DNA of 33,267 bases from Paracoccaceae bacterium (GTDB taxonomy: Bacteria; Pseudomonadota; Alphaproteobacteria; Rhodobacterales; Rhodobacteraceae), in contig JABXIA010000212.1 in NCBI GenBank assembly GCA_013373325.1, positions 1-33,267 of the forward strand. The letters run 5' to 3'. Shown here piece after piece: positions 15,697 to 23,048 of this stretch. How positions within the stretch are numbered: position 1 is the first letter of the stretch; each line of letters starts with the position of its first letter. The position numbers and the translations under genes are program-made. The notes under the pieces were generated by a model. It was not told the origin of the DNA and did not search any database. It saw nothing but the letters and a program-made list of their open reading frames with translations.

Positions 15697-15726
15697 TGAT
15701 CCGGTTTCTTGCTTGCGGCGTATCCG
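15697..15726 (+). promoter_or_regulatory. RpoE promoter for the amine oxidase-cfa-photolyase operon
   Basis: TGATCC (15697-15702), 18 bp, TATCCG (15721-15726), giving a start near 15733 and a short leader before ATG 15756. It lies back to back with the minus-strand candidate promoter, with 29 bp between the two TGATCC boxes. Confidence 0.7.
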
Positions 15727-15755
15727 ATCCAAACAACAGCAAGGAAAACAGTCAG

Positions 15756-17105
15756 ATGCTGGATCAGACGCAGGGACGCCGCCGCAGGATTGCCATCGCT
15801 GGCGGTGGGATATCGGGGCTATCCGCAGCCTATTATCTGTCTGCATTCCATGACGTGACCCTGTTTGAAGCTGCCCCCAAGTTGGGCGGCCATGCTCGCA
15901 CGGTCCTGGCGGGGCGGAACGGTGACCAGCCTGTCGACACCGGGTTCATCGTGTTCAACTATGCTACCTACCCCTATCTTACACGGTTGTTCCGCGAGCT
16001 GGACGTGCCGGTCATCAAGAGCGACATGAGCTTTTGCGCCACTATTGATGACGGGCGGCTGGAATACGGGCTGAACAGCCTGAGCTCGCTGACCGCCCAG
16101 AAACGCAATCTGCTGCGCCCGCAATTTCACGGCATGATCGCGGATATCCTGCGGTTTGGAAAACAGGCCGAGGCTGCCGCTACCGATGACGAAAAGACAA
16201 TAGGCGAGTTGGTAGAGGAACTTGGCCTCGGCAGCTGGTTCCGCAATCACTACCTGATGCCGATGTGCGGCGCGATCTGGTCGACCCCGGCTGCCGAAGT
16301 GGACGCCTTCCCGGCAAAATCCCTGGTCCGGTTCTTTCGCAACCACGCGCTGCTGGCCGGAACCGGCAAGCACCAGTGGTGGACGGTCAAGGGCGGCAGC
16401 ATTGAATATGTGCGCCGCCTGGAGGCAGCGCTGCATGCGCGCGGTTGCTCAATCCGCACATCCAGCCCGGTTCAAAGCGTTGAGCGTCTGCAGAAGGGTG
16501 TGCTCGTTAAGGCTCAGGGTGAACGCCCTCGCCGTTTCGACGAACTCATCCTCGCATGCCATTCCGATCAGGCGCTGGCGATACTGGGCGCGGATGCCCG
16601 GCCTGCTGAGGCCGTGGCGCTGGGCGCAATCCGATATCAGCCGAATACTGCTGTCTTGCACTGCGACGCCGGGCAGATGCCGAAGCGGCGCAACTGCTGG
16701 TCCAGCTGGGCCTATCGCAGCCAAGAGGGCAGGGTTGGGGTCACCTATTGGATGAACCGTCTGCAAAACATCCCGGACAGCGATCCGCTGTTTGTGACAC
16801 TGAATCCTACTCAGCCCATTCCGGCGGACAAGGTGTACGACCAAGTGGAGTTCTCACACCCTGTTTTCGATAAGGCCGCCTTGCGCGCCCAGCGACAGAT
16901 TCGGGCTATGCAGGGCCAGAACAGCACTTGGTTTGCCGGCGCTTACAACCGTCACGGTTTCCATGAAGACGGTATCGCGAGTGCCATGCGAATTGTTCGT
17001 ATGATGACACCCCTCACTTTTCAGACGGCCAAAGGAACAGACCATGGCATTGACAGACAAAGCGCTGCAGTCGGAATTTCTGAAAACCTGCGCGCGAGTG
17101 CGTGA
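15756..17105 (+). CDS. FAD-dependent amine-oxidase-like protein (fatty-acid desaturase/UfaD-like candidate)
   Basis: A 449-residue flavoprotein of the NAD/FAD-dependent amine oxidase superfamily (COG2907 type). RIAIAGGGISGLSAAYYLS near residues 10-30 binds FAD, followed by VTLFEAAPKLGGHART. Further blocks are DTGFIVFNYATYPYLTRLFREL and HQWWTVKGGSIEYVRRLEAAL. The start at 15756 follows AAGGAAA and gives an N-terminus directly before the FAD motif; an upstream in-frame ATG at 15636 lies inside the divergent promoter region. In Rhodobacter such genes belong to the RpoE regulon, and a UfaD desaturase makes methylated dienoic chains for furan fatty acids. That link is inference here. Its 3' end overlaps the next gene by 62 bp. 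Confidence 0.87.
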   Translation: MLDQTQGRRRRIAIAGGGISGLSAAYYLSAFHDVTLFEAAPKLGGHARTVLAGRNGDQPVDTGFIVFNYATYPYLTRLFRELDVPVIKSDMSFCATIDDGRLEYGLNSLSSLTAQKRNLLRPQFHGMIADILRFGKQAEAAATDDEKTIGELVEELGLGSWFRNHYLMPMCGAIWSTPAAEVDAFPAKSLVRFFRNHALLAGTGKHQWWTVKGGSIEYVRRLEAALHARGCSIRTSSPVQSVERLQKGVLVKAQGERPRRFDELILACHSDQALAILGADARPAEAVALGAIRYQPNTAVLHCDAGQMPKRRNCWSSWAYRSQEGRVGVTYWMNRLQNIPDSDPLFVTLNPTQPIPADKVYDQVEFSHPVFDKAALRAQRQIRAMQGQNSTWFAGAYNRHGFHEDGIASAMRIVRMMTPLTFQTAKGTDHGIDRQSAAVGISENLRASA

Positions 17106-18201
17106 TGGACGACTGACTTTGCGCACCCCGGATGGTGCACGCTATGACTTCGGCGAAACGGGTCCTGAGGCCGAAATGCAGATAAACGACTGGGCTGCCG
17201 TTTCTGCGATGGCTGCGCACGGCCAGGTCGGTCTGGGCGAAGCCTATGTGCAAGGTTTGTGGGACTCTCCGAACATTGAGGGGCTGATGCAGCTGGCGAT
17301 GCGCAACCGGGATCACCTGGGCAGCTATGATCAGGCCAGCCCGCTGAACCGCGCCAAGTTCCGCATCGTCGACACCCTGCTTCGTTCCAATTCCAAGCGC
17401 GGCGCCCGTAAGAACATTCGCGCGCATTACGACGTCGGCAATGAATTCTATCAGTTATGGCTGGATGATGGGATGACGTACTCCTCCGGCCTTTTCGGTA
17501 CAGAGGGCGATGACCTGGCGCAGGCGCAGACCCGCAAGAACGCCCGCATCCTGTCGCGGCTGGGGGATGGCGAACGGGTGCTGGAAATAGGCTGCGGCTG
17601 GGGCGGGTTTGCCGAGCAGGCCAGTACTGAGGGCCGCGATGTGACCGGCGTCACCATTTCGCGCAACCAGCACAGCTATGCCGAAGGCCGCCTGGACGGA
17701 CGCGCTGATATCCAGCTCCGCGATTACCGCGACATCGACGGCAAATTCGAAAACATCGTTTCCATCGAGATGATCGAGGCGGTTGGAGAGCGTTACTGGC
17801 CGGGCTATTTTGCCAAGCTCAAACACAGTTTGGCCGAAGGCGGCCGGGTGCTGCTGCAAGCGATCACAGTGCGCGACGATTACTTCTCAACCTACCGCAC
17901 CTCCTCTGACTATATCCGCCAGTATGTCTTTCCCGGCGGTATGCTGCTTTCCGATCAAGTGATCGCTCAGCAGGCAAAGTCTGCGGGGCTGCAGGTCACG
18001 GACAATTTCGCTTTCGGCCAGGATTATGCCAGAACCTGCCGGATCTGGGCGCAGCGCTTGACGGCGCAGAAACGCCGGATCGCGGAACTGGGCTATGGCG
18101 AGGCGTTCTTCCGCAACTGGCAGTATTATCTGGAAATTTGCGCCGCCTCCTTTGCAATTGGTCACACCGATGTTGTGCAGGTGGAGCTGGCTCATGCGTA
18201 A
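17044..18201 (+). CDS. cfaA: Cyclopropane-fatty-acyl-phospholipid synthase family methyltransferase
   Basis: A 385-residue SAM-dependent enzyme acting on unsaturated chains of membrane phospholipids. Diagnostic blocks are RAHYDVGNEFYQLWLDDGMTY, the SAM-binding VLEIGCGWGGFAEQAS near residues 178-193, ENIVSIEMIEAVGERYWPGYF and YIRQYVFPGGMLLSD. The ATG follows AAAGGAAC and lies inside the end of the amine oxidase gene (62 bp overlap). cfaA is a known RpoE target in Rhodobacter sphaeroides, and a related methylase (UfaM) makes 11-methyl fatty acids, the first furan-fatty-acid step. The sequence alone does not decide between cyclopropanation and methylation, so the symbol is provisional. Confidence 0.88.
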   Translation: MALTDKALQSEFLKTCARVRDGRLTLRTPDGARYDFGETGPEAEMQINDWAAVSAMAAHGQVGLGEAYVQGLWDSPNIEGLMQLAMRNRDHLGSYDQASPLNRAKFRIVDTLLRSNSKRGARKNIRAHYDVGNEFYQLWLDDGMTYSSGLFGTEGDDLAQAQTRKNARILSRLGDGERVLEIGCGWGGFAEQASTEGRDVTGVTISRNQHSYAEGRLDGRADIQLRDYRDIDGKFENIVSIEMIEAVGERYWPGYFAKLKHSLAEGGRVLLQAITVRDDYFSTYRTSSDYIRQYVFPGGMLLSDQVIAQQAKSAGLQVTDNFAFGQDYARTCRIWAQRLTAQKRRIAELGYGEAFFRNWQYYLEICAASFAIGHTDVVQVELAHA

Positions 18202-18685
18202 GATGCTCCTGACCTTGTCCCTGCTGACTGTGCCCGTTGCAGGTTTAAGCTCTCCGGTGCAGTCATTGCTGCCGGGTGCGGAACAGCGTGGTTCGGCCAC
18301 TTTCCGGTTATTCGGCTTGCCGGTCTATCAGGCCCGGCTGTTCACACAGAATGCTGCGCCGTTAGACTGGACGCGGGACTTCGGGATCGAACTCACCTAT
18401 CAGCGGCGGCTGAGCCAAGATAACTTGGTGGAAGCCACCCTGGCGGAGATGCAGCGTCTAGGGCACAGCGTTCCGAACCGCGCCCGGTTTGAGGCCTGTT
18501 TCCAAGCTGTCTCCCCCGGCGACCGTTATCTGGCCGTCAGCCAAGGTCCGGACAGGATGAAGTTCCTGCGCAACGGCCGTACTGTCTGCACCCTCAGCCA
18601 GCCGGGCATCAAGCGCGGCTTCATGTCGATATTTGTCGGCGCAAACACCCGCTCGGCCCGGTTCACCCGCGCGCTTCTGGGCTGA
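18194..18685 (+). CDS. Chalcone-isomerase-like secreted protein
   Basis: A 163-residue protein with a signal peptide (MRKMLLTLSLLTVPVAGLSS) and a chalcone-isomerase-fold domain: GSATFRLFGLPVYQARLF, FGIELTYQRRLSQDNLVEATLAEM and the C-terminal GFMSIFVGANTRS. Bacterial members of this group are not known to isomerise chalcones; fold relatives bind fatty acids. The frame extends upstream, but ATG 18194 begins at the signal peptide and overlaps the cfa stop by 8 bp. Placement between lipid-modifying enzymes suggests handling of modified acyl chains in the periplasm (inference). Confidence 0.8.
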   Translation: MRKMLLTLSLLTVPVAGLSSPVQSLLPGAEQRGSATFRLFGLPVYQARLFTQNAAPLDWTRDFGIELTYQRRLSQDNLVEATLAEMQRLGHSVPNRARFEACFQAVSPGDRYLAVSQGPDRMKFLRNGRTVCTLSQPGIKRGFMSIFVGANTRSARFTRALLG

Positions 18686-18687
18686 GG

Positions 18688-19914
18688 ATGCTGTACCCCC
18701 GCGTCAGTCTCTACGCGATGATGCTCGCCTCGGCGGGGATCCCGCTTTATGTACACCTGCCGCAGTTTGCCTCGGTGAATTTGGGGATCGGCCTGGGGGC
18801 GCTGGGCGCCATCCTGCTGGTGATCCGTCTGTTCGATCTGATTCAGGACCCGCTGATCGGCTGGGCTATCGACCGTTGGCCCGGGGCGCAGCTTTGGTTC
18901 GCGCTGGCGGCGGCGGGCGGTCTGGCCGTTGGATTTCCGCTGCTGTTCGGCCTGACGTCGGGCCCGCTAGCGGTGCCTAAGCTGGTCTTGGTCCTGCTGC
19001 TGCTGTTTTCGGCTTACAGCCTTGGCATGATCCTGCTCTATGGCCGCAGCGCCACGCTGGCCAAGCAATCCACTCCGCGCGAGCTGATGACGCTGGCCGC
19101 CTTCCGCGAAGCGGGCATGCTCAGCGGCGTGATCTTCGCCGCCATCGTGCCGGCGGTCCTGGTGGCGCTCGGAGCTGCGGGCCAGGGCTATGCGGCCTTT
19201 GGCCTGACCCTCGGCGGCTTTGCCCTTTTCACCGCTGCGGCCACCCGGCCCATGTGGAAGCGCCCGGCGGTCACCGGGCAGCCGCTGTCGGCGATGTCTC
19301 TGACCCAGGCCGGTGCGGTGCGCCTGCTGTCTCTGGCTGTGATCAACAGCCTGCCGGTGGCGCTGACCTCAACCCTGTTCCTGTTCTTTGTCGAGGACCG
19401 GCTGAACCTTCCCGCCTATGCAGGGCCGTTGCTGGTGCTGTTTTTTCTGTGCGCCGGGCTCAGTGTGCCGCTGTGGGCACGCCTTGGCCAGCGGATCGGG
19501 GCGAAACAGACGCTGCTGATCGCAATGCCGCTGGCCATTGCCAGCTTTGCCGGCGCGGCCTTTCTTGGACCGGGCAGCCTGCTGGGCTTTGCGGTGATCT
19601 GCGCGGTATCGGGCGCCACCCTTGGCGCCGACATGGTGCTGCTGCCCGCCATGTTCAGCATTGCGCTGACCCGCGCGGGCCTCAATGCCTCCGCTGCTTT
19701 CGGGATCTGGTCCTTCGCTGGTAAACTGGCCTTGGCGCTTGCCGCCGCTCTGGCGCTGCCGTTGCTGGAACAGCAAGGATATCAGCCCGGAACAAAAAAC
19801 AGCCCGCAAGCGCTTTTCGCACTAAGCCTGTCCTACGCCGTGCTGCCCTGCGTCTTAAAAACCGCTGCCTTCGCCTTTGCCCTTACCCTGCCATCAGAAA
19901 GAGCAACACAATGA
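18688..19914 (+). CDS. GPH/MFS_2-type major facilitator transporter
   Basis: A 408-residue integral membrane protein with about twelve hydrophobic segments. It is recognised as the glycoside-pentoside-hexuronide:cation symporter branch from LFDLIQDPLIGWAIDRWPGAQ near residues 50-70 and from SAYSLGMILLYGRSATLAKQ. Related transporters sit with the lipid genes in Rhodobacter RpoE operons; substrate is unknown and might be a lipid or precursor rather than a sugar. It starts 2 bp after the chalcone-isomerase-like gene, and its stop overlaps the next start by 4 bp. Confidence 0.88.
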   Translation: MLYPRVSLYAMMLASAGIPLYVHLPQFASVNLGIGLGALGAILLVIRLFDLIQDPLIGWAIDRWPGAQLWFALAAAGGLAVGFPLLFGLTSGPLAVPKLVLVLLLLFSAYSLGMILLYGRSATLAKQSTPRELMTLAAFREAGMLSGVIFAAIVPAVLVALGAAGQGYAAFGLTLGGFALFTAAATRPMWKRPAVTGQPLSAMSLTQAGAVRLLSLAVINSLPVALTSTLFLFFVEDRLNLPAYAGPLLVLFFLCAGLSVPLWARLGQRIGAKQTLLIAMPLAIASFAGAAFLGPGSLLGFAVICAVSGATLGADMVLLPAMFSIALTRAGLNASAAFGIWSFAGKLALALAAALALPLLEQQGYQPGTKNSPQALFALSLSYAVLPCVLKTAAFAFALTLPSERATQ

Positions 19915-20459
19915 AACTCCTTATCATCTGCCTCGTGATCGCTCTTCTTGTAATGATTGCGAAAACATATGTGTTCAGCTTCCGCTTTCAGTCGCCGCAG
20001 GACTATGCGGGCAGCGGCCCGCAGTTTGTTCTGACTGAGCACTTGTCCGGCGAGATTTTGTCCGAGGGGGTGGTTTTTGGCCCAACAGGCAAGATGACAA
20101 GCAGCTTTACCGCCCGGATGGTTGGAAAGTGGGAGGGTGATACGGGCACGCTCACTGAGGAATTCACCTTCTCCAATGGTGCCACCCAAAGCCGCAAATG
20201 GCAGCTCAAGCTGGGCGCCGGGAATACCTTCACGGCGACGGCAGATGATCTGGACGGTGTTGCACAGGGGGTTGTGTCCGGTTCAACTGTGCGGCTGACC
20301 TACAACATCATCCTGCCCGAAAACTCTGGCGGACATACGCTCCAGGCGACCGATTGGCTTTACCTCACAGCTAATGGGGTGATCATCAACAAATCGGAAA
20401 TGCGCAAGTTCGGCCTTAAGGCGGCGGAGCTGGTCGCGACCATGCGGCCGGCTGACTAG
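19911..20459 (+). CDS. DUF3833 family membrane-anchored protein
   Basis: A 182-residue protein with one N-terminal hydrophobic segment (LLIICLVIALLVMIA), followed by a domain of the DUF3833 family. Features are FSFRFQSPQDYAGSGPQFVLTEHLSGEI, GVVFGPTGKMTSSFTARMVGKWEG and the C-terminal TDWLYLTANGVIINKSEMRKFG. Function is unknown; a lipocalin-like beta structure is a guess. The start overlaps the transporter stop (ATGA). It is a regular companion of the RpoE-controlled lipid genes, so a role with the outer or inner membrane is plausible. Confidence 0.82.
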   Translation: MKLLIICLVIALLVMIAKTYVFSFRFQSPQDYAGSGPQFVLTEHLSGEILSEGVVFGPTGKMTSSFTARMVGKWEGDTGTLTEEFTFSNGATQSRKWQLKLGAGNTFTATADDLDGVAQGVVSGSTVRLTYNIILPENSGGHTLQATDWLYLTANGVIINKSEMRKFGLKAAELVATMRPAD

Positions 20460-20477
20460 ACTGACTGGTTACCTGTG

Positions 20478-22034
20478 ATGTCAGCCCAAGAAACTCAGCC
20501 AGAAGTACGCAATCTTATCCTCATTTTAGGCGATCAGCTCTGCAGGAACATAGCTTCGCTTCAAGGGGCTGACCGAGACCATGACGTCATCCTGATGGCC
20601 GAAGTGCCGGAAGAGGCAGGCTACGTCAGGCACCACAAGAAGAAGATTGCGTTTCTGTTTTCGGCGATGCGTCATTTCGCGCGAGAGCTTGAGGAGGACG
20701 GTTGGAAAGTCCGCTATTCTAAGCTGGATGACCCCGAAAACGCTGGCAGTTTAACCGGGGAGATTGAGCGGGCGCGTGAAGTTTTCAAATTTGTTCGTGC
20801 GGTGGTCACAGAACCTGGAGAATACAGGCTGAAGTCTGCACTTGCTGACTGGGCTGAAGCAACTGGTGCTGTCCTGGATTTTTGCCAGGACAGCCGGTTT
20901 CTGTGCTCTCGTGAACGGTTCCAAATTTGGGCAGAAGGGCGCAAGCAGTTGCGCATGGAATACTTCTACCGGGAAATGCGACGCGAAACCGGGCTGCTTA
21001 TGGATGGGGATCAGCCGGAAGGCGGCAAGTGGAATTTCGACCACGACAACCGTAAGCCCGCGAAGGGAGGGGTGTCCCTGCCGCACCCGCCGGAAACCCG
21101 CCCTGATGCCATTACCGAGGAAGTTCTGGACTTGGTGGAAGCACGATTCAGCGGCCATTTCGGTACTTTGCGGCCGTTCTGGTTTGCGGTCACGCGGGAG
21201 GGCGCGCTGCAGGCCTTGGCAGAGTTCGCGGAAAAGGCGCTCCCCGCTTTTGGTGACTACGAGGACGCGATGCTGCAAGGGGAGCGGTTTCTCTTTCATT
21301 CCGTTCTGTCGCATTACATCAATGCAGGGCTGCTGGATGCATTGGAGGTCTGCCGCCGGGTGGAGCGGGCGTACTACGAAGGTGAGGCCCCGCTGAATGC
21401 GGCAGAGGGATTCATCCGCCAGATCATCGGCTGGCGCGAATACGTGCGCGGGATCTACTGGCTCAATATGCCTGGATACACAGAGAAGAATTTCTTTGGG
21501 GCCACCCGCCCGCTGCCGGAGTTTTACTGGACTGGCGAGACTGAAATGGCCTGCCTTTCGGCTGCCATTACTCAGACCCGGGAAGAGGCTTATGCGCACC
21601 ACATCCAGCGCCTGATGGTGACGGGAAACTTTGCCATGCTAGCGGGTGTTGACCCTCGCGAAGTGCATGAATGGTACCTCGCGGTTTATGCTGACGCTTA
21701 TGAGTGGGTCGAGGCGCCGAATGTGATCGGCATGAGCCAGTTTGCCGATGGGGGGCTGCTGGGGTCGAAACCCTATGCTGCCAGCGGCAACTACATAAAC
21801 AAGATGTCAGATCATTGCGCAGGCTGCAGCTACGATGTGAAACGCAAGACTGGCAAAGGCGCTTGCCCCTTCAATTCGTTGTACTGGGATTTCCTGGTGC
21901 GCAACGCTGATAAGTTGCGCGAAAATCCCCGCCTTCGCCAAGCTTACCGGACTTGGGGCAGGATGAGCACTGAACGGCAAGACGCCTATTTGGAAACAGC
22001 CCGGCAGGTTTTGGAACGGTATTTCTGGGACTAG
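20478..22034 (+). CDS. Iron-sulfur bacterial cryptochrome/(6-4) photolyase (FeS-BCP, CryB/PhrB type)
   Basis: A 518-residue photolyase-related flavoprotein. It opens with NLILILGDQL and contains the FAD-domain blocks GFIRQIIGWREYVRGIYWLN, LMVTGNFAMLAGVDPREVHEWYLAVYADAYEWVEAPN and SASGNYINKMSDH-type sequence. Four cysteines, C359, C447, C450 and C463, have the same spacing (88, 3, 13) as the [4Fe-4S] ligands of Agrobacterium PhrB. Members repair (6-4) photoproducts or act as light regulators (CryB of Rhodobacter). The ATG at 20478 is preferred to the adjacent GTG at 20475; no strong ribosome binding site is seen. It follows DUF3833 by 18 bp, so it is probably the last gene of the RpoE operon. 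Confidence 0.9.
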   Translation: MSAQETQPEVRNLILILGDQLCRNIASLQGADRDHDVILMAEVPEEAGYVRHHKKKIAFLFSAMRHFARELEEDGWKVRYSKLDDPENAGSLTGEIERAREVFKFVRAVVTEPGEYRLKSALADWAEATGAVLDFCQDSRFLCSRERFQIWAEGRKQLRMEYFYREMRRETGLLMDGDQPEGGKWNFDHDNRKPAKGGVSLPHPPETRPDAITEEVLDLVEARFSGHFGTLRPFWFAVTREGALQALAEFAEKALPAFGDYEDAMLQGERFLFHSVLSHYINAGLLDALEVCRRVERAYYEGEAPLNAAEGFIRQIIGWREYVRGIYWLNMPGYTEKNFFGATRPLPEFYWTGETEMACLSAAITQTREEAYAHHIQRLMVTGNFAMLAGVDPREVHEWYLAVYADAYEWVEAPNVIGMSQFADGGLLGSKPYAASGNYINKMSDHCAGCSYDVKRKTGKGACPFNSLYWDFLVRNADKLRENPRLRQAYRTWGRMSTERQDAYLETARQVLERYFWD

Positions 22035-22202
22035 TTCTTCCCGACCATATTTTGGTTCAGGCGCCGTTAAACGAACCGCGCGGCAATTGCCAGATCAGCG
22101 CTTCTGAGCAGTGCAGTTCTCAAGCCTTTACCACACGGCTACCGGCCTATGTGAATTGCCAAAGTTTTCAGCCAAATAGCGCAGCTTGCCGAAAGGCGCA
22201 GG

Positions 22203-22242
22203 GGCCCTTGCCTTCAGCAATCGAGATCATCAGGCAAGGGCC
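22203..22242. terminator. Long perfect hairpin in convergent gap (photolyase / DDAH)
   Basis: GGCCCTTGCC (22203-22212) is exactly complementary to GGCAAGGGCC (22233-22242), with a 20-nt loop. It lies in the 227-bp gap between two convergent genes, where a two-way terminator is expected. No T run follows on either strand, so it is a weak intrinsic terminator at best. Nothing else was recognised in this gap. Confidence 0.45.
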
Positions 22243-22261
22243 GCGGCCGAAAGGTCTGCGA

Positions 22262-23044
22262 TCAGAACCGCAGCGACAGGCAGGACATGCCGCCGTCCAG
22301 TTTGGCACAGTCGGTGTTATCGATCTCGACGATCTCGTATCCTGACTTGTCCAGCATTTCGGCGGTACGGGGAAAACCCCCGGCCATCAGCACCAGGTTG
22401 TTGAAGCGGATGGCATTGGCGGCGGCTTCTTCTCCATCAGCCACATGCAGCACCCGATAGCCTTCGAAACAACCGGAAGCATCAAGGCGCTTGGTCGACA
22501 GAATCGTCTCAGCATCCATCAGTGAGCAGTCGGTTTTGAAATGCAGCACGCCCTCGGGGGTGAAAACTTCTCGCAAAGAGTGGCCCCATTCGGCGGCAAT
22601 TTCTGCCAGTTCAGCCACGCCTTCTTCATCGGTGCGGTCGGAGCGGCCGACCAGAATCTCCTTGCCGGTCACCAGAATGTCGCCGCCCTCGATATGGCCG
22701 GGGCCAGTGATTTCACGGACGTCATCGTAGCAGGCGCGCAAAGTGGGGGCCATTTCTGCCACCTCACCCAGTCGAGACGGCGCGCCGGGACGCATCAGGA
22801 TCGCCCCTTGCGGCAAGCAAAGGGCCGTGTCCTCGACGAACTGGGCATCGGGGAAAGCCTCCAGCGGATCCAGTTCAATCACCTCGGCGCCGGTGCTGCG
22901 CAGGGCAGCGACATAGGCAGCGTGGGCAGCCAGCATGCTGTCGAGGCTGGGGTTGCCGATATTCTCGGCGCGCAGGCCCTTGGCGATGGTGGAGGCGGGG
23001 CGGCGGGTGATGGCGCGGGTGAACTCGAAGGTTGGGTTTCGCAT
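22262..23044 (-). CDS. ddaH: N(G),N(G)-dimethylarginine dimethylaminohydrolase (DDAH)
   Basis: A 260-residue enzyme of the guanidino-group modifying superfamily that hydrolyses methylated arginine to citrulline and methylamine or dimethylamine. The catalytic triad is visible: E119 in GHIEGGDIL, H168 in LHFKTD and C255 in the C-terminal GGMSCLSLRF. The 49- and 87-residue spacings are close to those of Pseudomonas aeruginosa DDAH. The frame is open far upstream (to 23509), but ATG 23044 follows AGGAG, lies 4 bp after the decarboxylase stop and gives the family length. It is the last gene of an operon with an AruH-like aminotransferase and an AruI-like decarboxylase. A different guanidine hydrolase of the same superfamily is the alternative. 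Confidence 0.9.
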   Translation of the reverse strand: MRNPTFEFTRAITRRPASTIAKGLRAENIGNPSLDSMLAAHAAYVAALRSTGAEVIELDPLEAFPDAQFVEDTALCLPQGAILMRPGAPSRLGEVAEMAPTLRACYDDVREITGPGHIEGGDILVTGKEILVGRSDRTDEEGVAELAEIAAEWGHSLREVFTPEGVLHFKTDCSLMDAETILSTKRLDASGCFEGYRVLHVADGEEAAANAIRFNNLVLMAGGFPRTAEMLDKSGYEIVEIDNTDCAKLDGGMSCLSLRF

Positions 23045-23048
23045 GGGG

